A model generated the notes under the pieces. It did no database searches, was not told where the DNA came from, and saw only the letters and a list, made by a program, of their open reading frames with translations. A DNA stretch of 64,000 nucleotides from Thiotrichaceae bacterium (GTDB taxonomy: Bacteria > Pseudomonadota > Gammaproteobacteria > Thiotrichales > Thiotrichaceae): positions 1 through 64,000 of the forward strand of contig JALXAX010000051.1 in assembly GCA_026991755.1 (NCBI GenBank), in the 5' to 3' direction. Every line of letters begins with the position of its first letter. Within the stretch, counting starts at the first letter, position 1. A program made the position numbers and the translations under genes. Of the stretch, positions 50,573 through 61,151 are shown piece after piece.

Positions 50573-51104
50573 CAAAACCGATACCCACCAAGACTCAAAC
50601 ACAGACTATAATATAGAGCAGATTATCAAGACTATGGCGGATGATTTGACAACCTATTTAAAGGCTAGAGACATTGAAGATCCGTTAATTGTGGGCATTC
50701 ATACAGCAGGAGTTTGGCTGGCTAAAATGCTGCATCAACAGCTAAATCTACCTGATGAAATGGGTGAACTTAATATTAACTTCTACCGTGATGACTTTAG
50801 CCGAAATGGATTACATCCGCAGATTTTACCTTCAAGCCTCCCGTTTACTGTTGAAGATCGTCATATTATTCTTGTTGATGATGTTCTCTTCACAGGCCGA
50901 ACTATTCGTGCAGCCATGAATGAACTATATGATTATGGTCGCCCAGCCAGTATAGTATTAGCCATTCTTTTTGAACGTGAAGGCAGAGAGCTACCTATTG
51001 CCGCTGATATTAGTGGTATTAAAGAAAATTTATCGCACAATCAGTATATTAAACTCACAGGCCCAGACAACATGGAGCTAAGCATCATAACAAAACATGA
51101 CTAA
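50565..51104 (+). CDS. pyrR: PyrR-like uracil phosphoribosyltransferase/regulator
   Basis: 179 residues, type I phosphoribosyltransferase. The PRPP loop is [34 protein letters not shown]-like strand is present. In Gram-negative bacteria PyrR may only have UPRTase or vestigial activity. Overlaps pyrB by eight bases, so translation is coupled. Confidence 0.92.
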   Translation: MHSKTDTHQDSNTDYNIEQIIKTMADDLTTYLKARDIEDPLIVGIHTAGVWLAKMLHQQLNLPDEMGELNINFYRDDFSRNGLHPQILPSSLPFTVEDRHIILVDDVLFTGRTIRAAMNELYDYGRPASIVLAILFEREGRELPIAADISGIKENLSHNQYIKLTGPDNMELSIITKHD

Positions 51105-52095
51105 ATCGGACTTACTTCCAGGCCCTTTGCCCAACAGTTTACAATTAACCAAAGACGGCAAACTCAAACACCTTCTCAGTATAGAAGGCATCCCCCCACT
51201 GTTGCTCGAAGAAATCCTTGATCGAGCAGAACAATTTGTATCCCTACCCGATAAAGCGCAAAACAAAGCCCCCTTATTACGCGGTAAAACCGTAGTTAAT
51301 CTCTTTTTTGAGAACTCCACTCGAACGCGAACAACTTTTGAGCTAGCAGCCAAGCGCCTATCGGCCGACCTGATTAATCTCGATATTCGAACATCTGCCA
51401 CCACTAAGGGTGAAAGCTTGCTGGATACGATCCGCAACTTAGAGGCAATGAACGTTAATATGTTTGTGGTACGTCATCAGCATAGTGGCACCGCTCATTT
51501 TATTGCGCGTTACTGTGCTCCGCATATCAGCGTACTCAATGCAGGTGATGGACATCATGCTCATCCCACTCAAGCATTATTAGATATGTTGACTATTCGA
51601 CAACATAAACATGCATTCCCTCCTCTTAAGGTCGCTATCGTTGGCGATATACTTCACTCACGCGTGGCACGCTCACAGATACACGCTTTGACCACTTTAT
51701 GCACAGGCGAGGTACGAGTAATAGCACCAAGAACATTGATGCCTGTCGGTATTGAAAAGATGGGTGTCAACGTATTCCACGATCTTAATGAAGGCTTAGA
51801 TGATGTAGATGTTGTCATCATGCTTAGGTTGCAACACGAACGCATGCAAAATGCACTATTGCCTTCAGCTCATGAATTTTACAAGCGTTATGGACTCACC
51901 GAAGAAAGCCTACGCTCTGCCAAGCCTGATGCTATCGTTATGCATCCCGGTCCTGCCAACCGAGGCGTCGAAATTGACACCAAAGTAGCGGATGGCCCTC
52001 AATCTGTCATATTACAGCAAGTCACTAACGGGATAGCCGTGCGGATGGCCGTTATGTCTATGGTGATGGGCGCACAATCGGGATACTCTCAATGA
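51097..52095 (+). CDS. pyrB: Aspartate carbamoyltransferase catalytic subunit
   Basis: 332 residues. Carbamoyl phosphate site [19 protein letters not shown], and [29 protein letters not shown] and [12 protein letters not shown]. First committed pyrimidine step. The N-terminus is longer than in E. coli, as in Pseudomonas-type ATCases that assemble with a pseudo-dihydroorotase. Overlaps the next gene by four bases. Confidence 0.96.
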   Translation: MTKSDLLPGPLPNSLQLTKDGKLKHLLSIEGIPPLLLEEILDRAEQFVSLPDKAQNKAPLLRGKTVVNLFFENSTRTRTTFELAAKRLSADLINLDIRTSATTKGESLLDTIRNLEAMNVNMFVVRHQHSGTAHFIARYCAPHISVLNAGDGHHAHPTQALLDMLTIRQHKHAFPPLKVAIVGDILHSRVARSQIHALTTLCTGEVRVIAPRTLMPVGIEKMGVNVFHDLNEGLDDVDVVIMLRLQHERMQNALLPSAHEFYKRYGLTEESLRSAKPDAIVMHPGPANRGVEIDTKVADGPQSVILQQVTNGIAVRMAVMSMVMGAQSGYSQ

Positions 52096-53384
52096 GTAAA
52101 AAAACAGCCATTATCAATGCTCAAATCGTTGACCCTGATTCAGGCCGTAATGAGCTTGGCAACCTCTATATTAATGGGAAAATAATCGCGCATATTGGCA
52201 CAACACCGCCAGATGGCTTTACAGCAGACCAAACCATTGACGCAACTGATCAGATCTTGCTACCGGGTGTGATTGATCTTTCTACTTATCTACGCGAACC
52301 CGGACAAGAATTTAAAGCCACCATTGAGAGCGAAAGCTATGCAGCGGTGAGTGCAGGTATTACACAGCTTTATTATATGCCTGAACCTGAAACTTGCATT
52401 GACAACATGCCTTTAGCTAATCTCGTATTAAAAAGAGGCAAGGCAGAGAAAAAGGCTCGAATTAATGCTATTGGAGCCATCACACAAGGCTTAAAAGGCG
52501 AACAACTCACCAACATGGGCGGATTAAAGTATGCAGGCTGTGCTGCCGTCACTAATCAACGCCAAGCATTTGCCAATACCAACACCCTGCGCATGGCGAT
52601 GGACTACTCAGCTACTTTTGACCTACCTTTGTTTTTACACCCCATCGATCATGCCCTGATGGGAAAAGGTTGCGTGCACCAAGGAGCCATCTCAACCAGA
52701 GTGGGACTACCAGGGATACCCTCAACCGCAGAAACAACGGCTGTCGCGCAAATTATTACCCTTGCTGAAGAACTCAATGTTTCCGTACATCTTTGTCGTT
52801 TATCCGCTTCTGGCAGTGTTGAGCTTGTCAGGACAGCTAAACAAAAGGGCTTACCTGTCACCGCTGATGTAGCAGCTCACCAATTATTCCTTACTGACTT
52901 TGACATCAGCTGTTTCGATCCTCTTTGCCATGTTCAACCACCCTTTAGAAGCCAGCGCGACTTGGACGCACTTCGCAATGGTGTGGCTGACGGAACTATT
53001 GATGCTATTTGCTCAGACCATCAACCCCATGAAATTGATGCAAAACTCGCACCCTTCCAGCAAACAGAACCGGGGATCTCCGCATTAGAAACACTACTGC
53101 CTTTGACGATGAGATTAGTTGAAGAAGGCGCTATGCCACTTGAAACCGCTATTGCTAGCATAACGTCAAGAGCAGCCAAGACCATTAGGGACAGGCAAGG
53201 CAAGCTACAAGTTGGCTTGCAGGCAGACTTTACGCTATATGACCCCAATGATTTATGGCGATTGAGCACAGAAAAAATGCTAAGTCAGGGTAAGAACACA
53301 CCTTTTGCAGGCTGGAGCTTCAGCGGACGTAGCTCTAGAACGTTTGTTAAAGGTGAATGTGTTTTCATCAGAAATGACGACTAG
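52092..53384 (+). CDS. Dihydroorotase-like protein, probably non-catalytic (PyrC'/PyrX)
   Basis: 430 residues, amidohydrolase fold with the family segment [18 protein letters not shown]. The metal-binding HxH that an active enzyme has there (DxHxH) is replaced by Ser64 and Tyr66. [13 protein letters not shown] is kept. This is the pattern of the inactive pyrC' partner that holds Pseudomonas-type ATCase together. The four-base overlap with pyrB fits co-assembly. A separate active dihydroorotase must be encoded elsewhere. Confidence 0.88.
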   Translation: MSKKTAIINAQIVDPDSGRNELGNLYINGKIIAHIGTTPPDGFTADQTIDATDQILLPGVIDLSTYLREPGQEFKATIESESYAAVSAGITQLYYMPEPETCIDNMPLANLVLKRGKAEKKARINAIGAITQGLKGEQLTNMGGLKYAGCAAVTNQRQAFANTNTLRMAMDYSATFDLPLFLHPIDHALMGKGCVHQGAISTRVGLPGIPSTAETTAVAQIITLAEELNVSVHLCRLSASGSVELVRTAKQKGLPVTADVAAHQLFLTDFDISCFDPLCHVQPPFRSQRDLDALRNGVADGTIDAICSDHQPHEIDAKLAPFQQTEPGISALETLLPLTMRLVEEGAMPLETAIASITSRAAKTIRDRQGKLQVGLQADFTLYDPNDLWRLSTEKMLSQGKNTPFAGWSFSGRSSRTFVKGECVFIRNDD

Positions 53385-53604
53385 TTTTTACTAAAAAGAT
53401 GGGATGGGGCACCGGATGTATCACATGCTCTTAATGCATAGACACACCCTGCCCATCTATGATTTACGAGGCACCGGGTTTAGTGGCTGGATTACATATC
53501 AGTTAGCGTGCAAATTACTTGGATTAATTTGAAAACTTACAGCCGTGCTATGTATTTACTATCTTCCTAACCTATTTATCTCCAATCTGAACTACACTTG
53601 AGAG

Positions 53605-53694
53605 GTTAATCTTGAAGGAAACAGGAGGCGCAGACGGGTTTGCGCAGCTGTTTAACAAGACACAGCTTAAACTGTGCCTCCTAATAAGATTAAC
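53605..53694. repeat. Long inverted repeat (single copy)
   Basis: GTTAATCTT and AGGAGGC on the left, GCCTCCT and AAGATTAAC on the right, with AGCTGT/ACAGCT near the centre. It folds to a hairpin of about 90 nt between the pseudo-dihydroorotase and RDD genes. A smaller AGATGGG/CCCATCT hairpin lies at 53399-53457. The rest of 53385-53791 shows nothing else. Confidence 0.65.
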
Positions 53695-53791
53695 GAAGTG
53701 GCTGTTGCGACTTTAACGTAGCCGTTTTCACTTGCTATCTTAACGTCACAACTTTTCATTTGGCTCTGCCTTATTTCAGAATGTCGCACAG

Positions 53792-54424
53792 ATGACCTAC
53801 AAATACCAAAAATGCCCTTCCTGTTATGAGCTAAGTATTGCCGATGAGCAGTCCTGCTTGTTTTGCGATAACGATTTAAGTGCTGTTGACTATCATCCTT
53901 GGCGACGGTTTTTTGCACGTTCTTTTGATATGGCTTTTATTTTTATTCTTTGGGCACTAACCATCTTTTTATTTTTTCTTGCTATTGAACCTTCTGCTGA
54001 GACATTAGACTTTATTAGTAAAAATACGGCTTTTTTCAACCATCCTATGCTTAGCTTACCGCTTAGTGCACTTATTTTTATCTCTTATGAAACACTTTTT
54101 CTTGCTATTTTTGGTAATACACCCGGGAAGAAACTGTTCCGAATTAAACTCATTCATGCTGAGAGCAACAAGCCTAGCTTAAAAACAGCCTTTAATAGGA
54201 CGTTTATGATGTACCTGGTCGGCATGGGGTTTCTTATTCCAGTTGTCAATTTATATGCGTTGTATTTAGCTCGTAAACGTTTAGTTTTAACGGGAAATAC
54301 GTTATGGGACACCCGTAGCAATTTCCATGTGTCTTTTAAAGGCTGGAGTTGGCAGTACCTTATCTGGGTGTATTTTTTATATAGTGTTGTATTTCTGCTA
54401 TTTGCAGCGATTATGAGTGGATAA
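53792..54424 (+). CDS. RDD family membrane protein with N-terminal zinc ribbon
   Basis: 210 residues. The first 30 contain two Cys pairs (KCPSCYEL ... SCLFCDNDL), a zinc-ribbon pattern. The RDD domain with three or four spans follows: RRFFARSFDMAF, FGNTPGKKLFRIKL. RDD proteins are proposed ion/solute transporters. Seven bases before the next membrane protein, so probably an operon pair. Confidence 0.82.
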   Translation: MTYKYQKCPSCYELSIADEQSCLFCDNDLSAVDYHPWRRFFARSFDMAFIFILWALTIFLFFLAIEPSAETLDFISKNTAFFNHPMLSLPLSALIFISYETLFLAIFGNTPGKKLFRIKLIHAESNKPSLKTAFNRTFMMYLVGMGFLIPVVNLYALYLARKRLVLTGNTLWDTRSNFHVSFKGWSWQYLIWVYFLYSVVFLLFAAIMSG

Positions 54425-54430
54425 CTTAAT

Positions 54431-56083
54431 ATGAATGCTTCTTGCTTCGCCACTGGTGTCAACAGCTATATGCTGGAATACGAGACTTCACTTGCTTCCT
54501 CTATTGCTGATAGTTTCTTTATTAGTGCGGCGGTTGGCGTCCTGTTTGCGCCAGTCTTTTTAATGATATACCAAGCATTTGTAAAAATGCTTATGATGAT
54601 AAACGATCCTCAAGCGAAGGACTTTGAAGTTACGCAAAGAGCTATCCCCCAACCCCTATTATCCAGACATAACAACGCATCTATTATTGAAGAGATGCTC
54701 AAACGACAACATTATTTTTTCTGGGTTTTTATTAGCTCTATTCTGCTCTTTTCCTTTCTCTTAGCGCTTTGCATACACTTTATTATTGGTATTGATCCTG
54801 ATGAGATTTCGACAATATTTACGGGGGGCAACCCTATTGCGGAGTTTATGTTGATGAATCTATTTGTCCTATTAATGACGCTACCCTTACTTAATCAATT
54901 CATTCCCACGGGTTTATACCGACAAACAACAGGAATAATTTTTAGTTTAGCCGGGCTTGGCCTTGGAGTTGCTTATCTCTATTCCGAAAACTTTACCGAT
55001 CCTGTTGCCTTACTTGAAAATATAGGTGTGGTTCTTTTTGTTATTTTAATGTTTGTTGGCTTTGCTATGCAAAAAGTCAGAAATATCGCAGTACTTATTG
55101 TTCTGGTAACACTACCCTTTTTACTCATTCTTCAAGGAACCTTTTTAATCGTCGAGATAGTGGACTCTTGTGTGTCTATGGACTATATATCAGAAGATCT
55201 GCAATCCCTTCTTTTCCTTGTTGGCATTCCACTTATTGTTTTTTTCTTCTGGGCTGTTTGGCGTATGATTCTTTGGTCAATTGGCAAATTGGTAGAGGCT
55301 TATAATAGAAAGTTATTTAGTGATTTTCAGTTACAAACTGTACTTTGGTTAGTATTAATTGCCTATATTTTTAGTGCTGGACTAGGGAAAGATACAGGTG
55401 AAAATGAAGCAACACATTACTCTATTTATCCCGCATTAATTTTGCTGTTCTGTGTGAGCTTGTTCGGGTTCTTAATGCACCGTGTAGCACCTTGGGACGC
55501 ACCTAAAAAGCTACTATACTTGCGTGTATTCGATACCAGCAAAAACAGTGAACGCTTGTTCAATTTTGTCTCCAGATATTGGCGACATATCGGCCCTATC
55601 AATATGATTGGCGGACCCGATTTTGCGCTTATGAATTTAGATATCAATGAAGCCTATTATTTACTTTTCAAACGTAAACAAATTCATGAGTTGTTTATCG
55701 ATGAGCCTGCTGCTTTAGTAGATCGGCTACAACACATGAGTTATAAGCCCAGTTCTGATCGGCAATACTTTGTGAATGAGTTTTTTTGTACGGATAATAT
55801 GTGGAAGGAAGCCGTTACGCGCCTGCTTGAACAAGCAGATCATGTGTTGCTTGATTTACGGGGCTTCAATAATGAACGCATGGGAGCTGCGTTTGAATTA
55901 CAGTTGCTGAGCAAGATGGATTTATTGCAATATACAACGGTTGTTGTTGATAGCCAAACAGATTGGAGCGCTATTAAACAAGCGCTGGATACTAGGGAGA
56001 GTACGCTGCTTGAAGATCAGGTTATTTCACTGAATTCCAGGAAGATGGATAAGCAGGTGCTATTGCATCTTGCTACTACCTAA
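54431..56083 (+). CDS. Multi-span membrane protein with unknown C-terminal cytoplasmic domain
   Basis: 550 residues; about nine membrane spans between residues 29 and 355, then a soluble domain of about 190 residues. That domain begins LYLRVFDTSKNSERLFNFVS, continues with IGPINMIGGPDFALMNLDIN and ends with a Rossmann-like ADHVLLDLRGFNNERMGAAFELQ. The latter recalls nucleotide- or TIR-like folds, but I cannot name the family. Probably works with the RDD protein encoded seven bases before. Confidence 0.7.
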   Translation: MNASCFATGVNSYMLEYETSLASSIADSFFISAAVGVLFAPVFLMIYQAFVKMLMMINDPQAKDFEVTQRAIPQPLLSRHNNASIIEEMLKRQHYFFWVFISSILLFSFLLALCIHFIIGIDPDEISTIFTGGNPIAEFMLMNLFVLLMTLPLLNQFIPTGLYRQTTGIIFSLAGLGLGVAYLYSENFTDPVALLENIGVVLFVILMFVGFAMQKVRNIAVLIVLVTLPFLLILQGTFLIVEIVDSCVSMDYISEDLQSLLFLVGIPLIVFFFWAVWRMILWSIGKLVEAYNRKLFSDFQLQTVLWLVLIAYIFSAGLGKDTGENEATHYSIYPALILLFCVSLFGFLMHRVAPWDAPKKLLYLRVFDTSKNSERLFNFVSRYWRHIGPINMIGGPDFALMNLDINEAYYLLFKRKQIHELFIDEPAALVDRLQHMSYKPSSDRQYFVNEFFCTDNMWKEAVTRLLEQADHVLLDLRGFNNERMGAAFELQLLSKMDLLQYTTVVVDSQTDWSAIKQALDTRESTLLEDQVISLNSRKMDKQVLLHLATT

Positions 56084-56136
56084 GGGAAAGCTCTATTAAG
56101 CAAAGAAGTTCACATGGTCTTACACTGATTTTGTTT

Positions 56137-56170
56137 AATGAGACAATCACACAAAAGCGATTGCCTCATT
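56137..56170. terminator. Bidirectional terminator-like hairpin
   Basis: AATGAG-a-CAATC, loop, GATTG-c-CTCATT between the converging membrane-protein and DoxX genes. It has one mismatch and is AT-flanked on both sides. Confidence 0.6.
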
Positions 56171-56184
56171 ATATCAAACTGATA

Positions 56185-56826
56185 TTAGTCAGTTGTAGTA
56201 TCTACATCGAATGGGTCTTCATCATGGTCATGATGATGGTTCGCTTCAGACTCTTGACGTAAGATTTTCTTAAAATAGCTATGGTGAATCCACCAATCTA
56301 AGCTAAAGAAGCGACCAGCTCCCATAAAGAACAAAGCTAATGTCATTAAGAATAGAACTAACGCAGCTTCTACTCCTGAATTAGCCGTAGTCATATAACC
56401 ATGGGACATAAGCAACTCTTTACCCGTCTCAACAAGACCGCCACTGAAGTTTGTCGCAGCTAGCCCCATTAAAATGAGAATACCCATTAAGGGTAATGAA
56501 ATCCACCTGACTGCAAAACCGATGATTAGTAAAACAGCAGCGGCAACTTCAATACCACCTATGACGCCGTTCATGATGCTAGGAGCAGGAATAGAGAATA
56601 AACCTTGAGCACTACTAAGCGCTTCAACACCTTTTTGATAACCCGCACCATCTATCCATGTTAGTGGGTTCCACCAAATAACATCACTACCTGTAAATAA
56701 ACCTAGTCGCGCTTGACCTGCTACCCAAAAAATAGGTGCTAGAAAAAAACGGAAAAGTAACGGTGGTAAAAAATCTAGTCCTCTTAGCCATCCGAAGCTA
56801 AAAAAGCCATGTAGAAATTTAGTCAT
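56185..56826 (-). CDS. DoxX family membrane protein
   Basis: 213 residues, four spans. FFLAPIFWVAGQARLGLFTG, NGVIGGIEVAAAVLLIIGFA and LALFFMGAGRFFSLD match DoxX. The His/Asp-rich tail (NHHHDHDEDPFD) could bind metal. DoxX-like proteins are linked to quinone or thiosulfate redox chemistry. ATG chosen at 56826 with GGAG upstream rather than the longer frame. Confidence 0.85.
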   Translation of the reverse strand: MTKFLHGFFSFGWLRGLDFLPPLLFRFFLAPIFWVAGQARLGLFTGSDVIWWNPLTWIDGAGYQKGVEALSSAQGLFSIPAPSIMNGVIGGIEVAAAVLLIIGFAVRWISLPLMGILILMGLAATNFSGGLVETGKELLMSHGYMTTANSGVEAALVLFLMTLALFFMGAGRFFSLDWWIHHSYFKKILRQESEANHHHDHDEDPFDVDTTTD

Positions 56827-56954
56827 TAGGGTCTCCTTGGGGTTATTCCTTTTGTGTAGATGCATTGTGGTTATTTCTATACTGGAATGCAACTACATTT
56901 TAAGAGGTTTTATTGAAAATCTTGTCAAATGTTTTAATTAGTTATCGTCTAACA

Positions 56955-58862
56955 TCAACTTGAAAACGATGATGAAGGAATAGGAGTCAACATATTCACA
57001 GAAAAGCGACCTCCATCGTAACCATTAACCTGCTTAACAATTTGTTCAGCTGACAAACCAGACTCTTCAAGCTGATCTTCACGTTCAGCATGAGCTATAT
57101 ACTCATCAGGCAAGCCTAGATTAAGCACCGCCACATCACTAACGCTTTTCATAATGAATTCGTTAACGGCTGAACCTGCACCGCCCTGAATAGCATTATC
57201 TTCAACCGTCACTAGCAACAGGTGCTGTTGACTAAGCTGTAAAATCATATTCTCATCTAATGGTTTTACAAATCGCATATTAATAAGGGTTGCACCCAAC
57301 ACCGTTGCCGCTACCTCACATTCTTTGCGTAGTGAACCAAACATGAGCAAGGCAATATTATTACCTTGCAATAGCTGTGCTGATTTGCCTATTTCTAAAG
57401 CCTGCATTCGTCTTTCAGGTAAAACACCAACGCCTTTACCTCGGGGGTATCTAACCGCAGAAGGGCCATCATATTGAAAGGCGGTATAGAGCATTTGGCG
57501 ACACTCATTCTCATCAGCAGGCGCCATTATGACCATATTAGGTACACATCTCATGTAAGATAAATCGTAATTTCCTGAATGGGTAGAGCCATCAGCACCT
57601 ACTAAGCCAGCACGATCAATTGCAAAGACTACGGGTAAATTTTGAATAGCTACATCATGAACGAGTTGATCATAAGCGCGCTGTAAGAATGTTGAGTAAA
57701 TAGCAACAACTGGCTTACACCCGTCACAAGCCATACCTGCTGCCAAAGTCACAGCATGCTGCTCAGCTATAGCTACATCGTAATACCGCTCAGGGTATTG
57801 CTTAGAAAATGCGACCAACCCCGAGCCTTCACACATTGCAGGAGTAATGGCAACTAGACGATCATCTTGTTCAGCCATATCACATAACCACTGGCTGAAA
57901 ACCTGTGTATAAGTCGGTGTGTTCGTAGCTAGTTTTGGGGCTGCAACTATGCCTTTATCAAGGTGAAAAGGTGAGACGCCATGATAAACACAGGGGTCAT
58001 CTTCTGCTGGCGCATAGCCTTTTCCTTTTTTCGTGACAACATGCAAAAACCTTGGCCCTTTTTGCTGCTTAAGGTTTTCCATGATATTGACTAGCTCAAC
58101 CACATCATGGCCATCAATAGGACCATAATAGCGAAAGCCCATTTCTTCGAACATGGTGCCAGGCATCACCATGCCTTTCACATGCTCTTCACTCTTCTGA
58201 GTAAATCGCTTTACCGAAGGGGTTGAAGATAATAGCTTTTTGCCGCTTTCTCGGATACGAGAATAGAACTGACCCGAAAGTAGGCGTGTTAAATATTTGC
58301 TCAGTGCGCCCACGTTGGGAGATATAGACATATCATTGTCATTAAGGATAACCAGCATATCTGCTTCCAGATCACCCGCATGATTTAGCGCCTCATACGC
58401 CATACCTGCTGTCATAGCGCCATCACCAATAACCGCAATACTTTCCTGATCCCTACCTTGATACTTTGCGGCTAAAGCCATCCCTAAAGCAGCACTTATT
58501 GAAGTGCTTGAATGACCCGTACCAAAAGCATCATAGTGACTTTCTTCACGCTTTGGGAAACCTGAGATACCGCCTTTTTTGCGAATTCCCGACAGTTTCT
58601 CACGGCGACCCGTTAGTATTTTATGAATGTAGGCCTGATGCCCAACATCCCATACCAGCTTGTCATCAGGTGTATTAAAGGCATAATGCAATGCAACAGT
58701 TAGCTCTACCGTGCCAAGACTTGCAGATAAGTGACCACCTGATTGCGACACGGAGTCTAATAAAAATTCTCGAAGTTCATTGCATAAGGCAGGAAGCTCT
58801 GAAAGCTCCAATTGACGAATATCAGTGGGCGTATTTATCTGGTTTAACACGTAATTTATCAT
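56955..58862 (-). CDS. dxs: 1-deoxy-D-xylulose-5-phosphate synthase
   Basis: 635 residues, TPP enzyme. [19 protein letters not shown] binds TPP/Mg; [24 protein letters not shown] and [15 protein letters not shown] follow. First MEP-pathway step. Follows ispA as in many proteobacteria, but a repeat-A remnant lies between. Confidence 0.97.
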   Translation of the reverse strand: MINYVLNQINTPTDIRQLELSELPALCNELREFLLDSVSQSGGHLSASLGTVELTVALHYAFNTPDDKLVWDVGHQAYIHKILTGRREKLSGIRKKGGISGFPKREESHYDAFGTGHSSTSISAALGMALAAKYQGRDQESIAVIGDGAMTAGMAYEALNHAGDLEADMLVILNDNDMSISPNVGALSKYLTRLLSGQFYSRIRESGKKLLSSTPSVKRFTQKSEEHVKGMVMPGTMFEEMGFRYYGPIDGHDVVELVNIMENLKQQKGPRFLHVVTKKGKGYAPAEDDPCVYHGVSPFHLDKGIVAAPKLATNTPTYTQVFSQWLCDMAEQDDRLVAITPAMCEGSGLVAFSKQYPERYYDVAIAEQHAVTLAAGMACDGCKPVVAIYSTFLQRAYDQLVHDVAIQNLPVVFAIDRAGLVGADGSTHSGNYDLSYMRCVPNMVIMAPADENECRQMLYTAFQYDGPSAVRYPRGKGVGVLPERRMQALEIGKSAQLLQGNNIALLMFGSLRKECEVAATVLGATLINMRFVKPLDENMILQLSQQHLLLVTVEDNAIQGGAGSAVNEFIMKSVSDVAVLNLGLPDEYIAHAEREDQLEESGLSAEQIVKQVNGYDGGRFSVNMLTPIPSSSFSS

Positions 58863-58876
58863 TCATTATTATAAGT

Positions 58877-58906
58877 GAGACTTTCATCCTTTCGTGCAAA
58901 GGCCTC
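58877..58906. repeat. Collapsed repeat A between ispA and dxs
   Basis: GAGACTTTCATCCTTTCGTG then CAAAGGCCTC. The two ends of the element are almost fused, as at 33051. Lies 15 bases upstream of the dxs start, near its ribosome site. Confidence 0.6.
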
Positions 58907-58954
58907 AGGTGAAGAGATACTGCTCTCATATCTCCTAAATATACAACTTTAAAT

Positions 58955-59854
58955 CTATTTAAGACGGTTCACAATAAAATCTGCAATATTGCGCAACTTA
59001 TCCGCGCCATGATCAAAGTCGTCTAACTGAGCTACTGCCTCCGCATGGAGATCAATCGCTTTTTGCCTAGCATTCTTCATTCCAAGTATAGCAGGATATG
59101 TGGCTTTATTAGAGGCAACATCTGCCCCTTGTGTTTTCCCTAGCGTTTCTGTATCACTTTCAATATCTAAAATATCATCACGCACCTGAAATGCCAAACC
59201 GACACATTTTGCATAGTGGTCTAGTTGTTGTACCTGTACTTCTGAGCAATTATCGCTGCATTCTATCGCCATCAACACACAAGCCCGGATAAGTGCACCC
59301 GTTTTATGGATATGCATATTCTCAAGTTCAAGTTGCGTAAGGCTTTTCCCTGTTGCGGCTAAATCAATAGCTTGCCCTCCTGCCATTCCTCTGGAGCCAG
59401 ATGCATGTGTCAGTATTTGTATCAGGTTAAGGCGCTGCTGGGCTGATAGCACCGACTCAAGCGCCGTATCATGCGCCAACAAATGAGAAGACAGTGCTTG
59501 TAATGCATCACCCGCCAAAATTGCCGTGGCTTCATCATAGGCTTTATGACACGTCGGCTTACTACGACGCAAATCATCATCATCCATCGCGGGCAGATCA
59601 TCATGAATCAATGAATAAACATGGATAAGTTCAACCGCAGCAGCAGGAATATCAAGCACTTTTCTATCAACACCCAGTGCTTCACCCGTTGCATATACCA
59701 ACAGCGGACGAATCCTTTTACCGCCATCCAACACACTATAACGCATAGATTCATGCAGATGCTGAGGATTTAACGTAGCTTTCGGCAAGACAGCATCTAA
59801 TACTTTTTCAATTCTTTGCTGATAATACTGTAACTGTGATCCTAATTTAGGCAT
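58955..59854 (-). CDS. ispA: (2E,6E)-farnesyl diphosphate synthase
   Basis: 299 residues. First Asp-rich motif DDLPAMDDDDLRRSKPTCH, second DDILDIESDTETLGKTQGAD. The MDDDDLRRG-type insert is typical of bacterial FPP synthases. I start at MPKLGSQLQYY, which gives an eight-base overlap with xseB. Confidence 0.95.
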   Translation of the reverse strand: MPKLGSQLQYYQQRIEKVLDAVLPKATLNPQHLHESMRYSVLDGGKRIRPLLVYATGEALGVDRKVLDIPAAAVELIHVYSLIHDDLPAMDDDDLRRSKPTCHKAYDEATAILAGDALQALSSHLLAHDTALESVLSAQQRLNLIQILTHASGSRGMAGGQAIDLAATGKSLTQLELENMHIHKTGALIRACVLMAIECSDNCSEVQVQQLDHYAKCVGLAFQVRDDILDIESDTETLGKTQGADVASNKATYPAILGMKNARQKAIDLHAEAVAQLDDFDHGADKLRNIADFIVNRLK

Positions 59855-60074
59855 CGCTTTCGAAATCCATTTCACCATCAGCGGTCAGTACTTTGACTTC
59901 CTGCTCAGCTCGATTTAATGCCTGCTGACAAATTCTCGTAAGCTTTACGCCCTGCTCAAACTTCTGCAATGACTCTTCTAGCGTAAGTGTATCCTTCTCC
60001 ATGCTATCGACCAAACCTTCAAGCTCTTTCATAGCATCCTCAAAGGTTGGGGTTTTATCCTTTTTCTTACTCAT
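59847..60074 (-). CDS. xseB: Exodeoxyribonuclease VII small subunit
   Basis: 75 residues. FEDAMKELEGLVDSMEKDTL and LEESLQKFEQGVKLTRICQ are diagnostic. Works with XseA, encoded elsewhere. Start at MSKKKDKTPTF. Heads the xseB-ispA-dxs cluster. Confidence 0.95.
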   Translation of the reverse strand: MSKKKDKTPTFEDAMKELEGLVDSMEKDTLTLEESLQKFEQGVKLTRICQQALNRAEQEVKVLTADGEMDFESDA

Positions 60075-60410
60075 TTGAGTACTCATAAGCATCTAAAGCT
60101 TAAATTCTCGGATGTCTACCCACAAAAAGCAAGCTCTTATGTAAGTTGTGGTACAACTAAGGAAACTAATTGAGTCTGATCAAACTTGATAGAACTTCCT
60201 TACTAAAGCGTTAAACTAAAGTGCCAAAGTTATCTAAAGAAACTACAGATTCGTCTCATAGGACGCATATACGCTGTTTAATTATAGCGACCTTCTCTTG
60301 ATTTAATTGACGATTATCAGCAAGCTTTCATACTTACTTGTCATCTATATTCTAATATCATAATATTCACACCATTCAAAATTAATGTACATTAAATAAA
60401 TAGGTGAAAC
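60075..60410. other. Intergenic, nothing recognised
   Basis: About 335 bases between the divergent xseB and a possible micro-protein gene. No repeat or RNA signature was found; it should hold the xseB promoter. Confidence 0.35.
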
Positions 60411-60509
60411 ATGTTAGATTTCGGTTTTAAAGTTCCCATGACCCTTGTGGTAGGATTGATTATTTGGGCTTGGCTTTCATTTCTTTCTTCAGTCTTTATT
60501 GCTGCTTAA
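60411..60509 (+). CDS. Membrane micro-protein (32 aa)
   Basis: MLDFGFKVPMTLVVGLIIWA continued by WLSFLSSVFIAA: one hydrophobic span over most of its length. AGGTGA precedes the ATG. Lies 100 bases before rpsT on the same strand. Unrecognised; small single-span proteins of this kind often go unannotated. Confidence 0.5.
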   Translation: MLDFGFKVPMTLVVGLIIWAWLSFLSSVFIAA

Positions 60510-60609
60510 AATAAACATTGAGAAGATATTCTAATTAGGTATTGAAATGCCCCTTAATAAGAGGCATAATTCGCGCCTATTTTTTTACCGAAGTCTGTAG
60601 GAGATTTTC

Positions 60610-60870
60610 GTGCCAAATATTAAACAGGCCAAGAAACGCGTTCGCCAAGCTGAAGCTAGTAGAATGCTAAACAAACACCACCGCTCATCAATGCGTACAA
60701 CTGTTAAAAAAGTTGAAGCCGCAATCGCTGAAGGCGATAAAGATGCTGCAACTACTGCTTTGAAAGAAGCATCATCTGCATTAGACAGCATGGTTAGCAA
60801 AGGCATTCTTCATAAGAACAATGCTGCTCGCAAGAAGAGCCGTTTGAACGGACATATTCGCGCACTTTAA
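60610..60870 (+). CDS. rpsT: 30S ribosomal protein S20
   Basis: 86 residues, basic three-helix protein: MPNIKQAKKRVRQAEASRML ... ALDSMVSKGILHKNNAARKK. A GTG start after TAGGAG; non-AUG starts are known for rpsT and part of its weak-initiation autoregulation in E. coli. Confidence 0.97.
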   Translation: MPNIKQAKKRVRQAEASRMLNKHHRSSMRTTVKKVEAAIAEGDKDAATTALKEASSALDSMVSKGILHKNNAARKKSRLNGHIRAL

Positions 60871-60902
60871 AACTGCTCGAACGAATACATTGCATGCTAG
60901 TT

Positions 60903-60927
60903 AAGGCCGACATTTGATCGGCCTTTT
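60903..60927 (+). terminator. rpsT terminator
   Basis: AAGGCCGA, loop, TCGGCCTTTT, 33 bases after the stop codon. Confidence 0.8.
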
Positions 60928-60960
60928 CTGTTTGTGCTGTTTTCCCCTTTCCGCCCATGC

Positions 60961-61127
60961 CTAGGAGGCTGTCCGAGAACTAGAAGCGTAGTGAAAATCA
61001 CAGGAGCATTATAACCTGGGCTTATTGAATGAGGCGAATAGTTGTTCTATTTAACAATTTCAATAAGGTTAGATTATGATATTCATGAGATTTGCAGTAG
61101 CTTCTTAGCTCTCGGACAAGCTCCTAG
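60961..61127. repeat. Repeat family B, copy 2
   Basis: 167 bp with ends CTAGGAGGCTGTCCGAGA and CTCGGACAAGCTCCTAG. The centre GAATAGTTGTTCTATTT is a degraded form of the AATAGCCG hairpin. It fills the region immediately upstream of prfC. Confidence 0.85.
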
Positions 61128-61151
61128 TGCATCTATAACCAAGCCACCATC

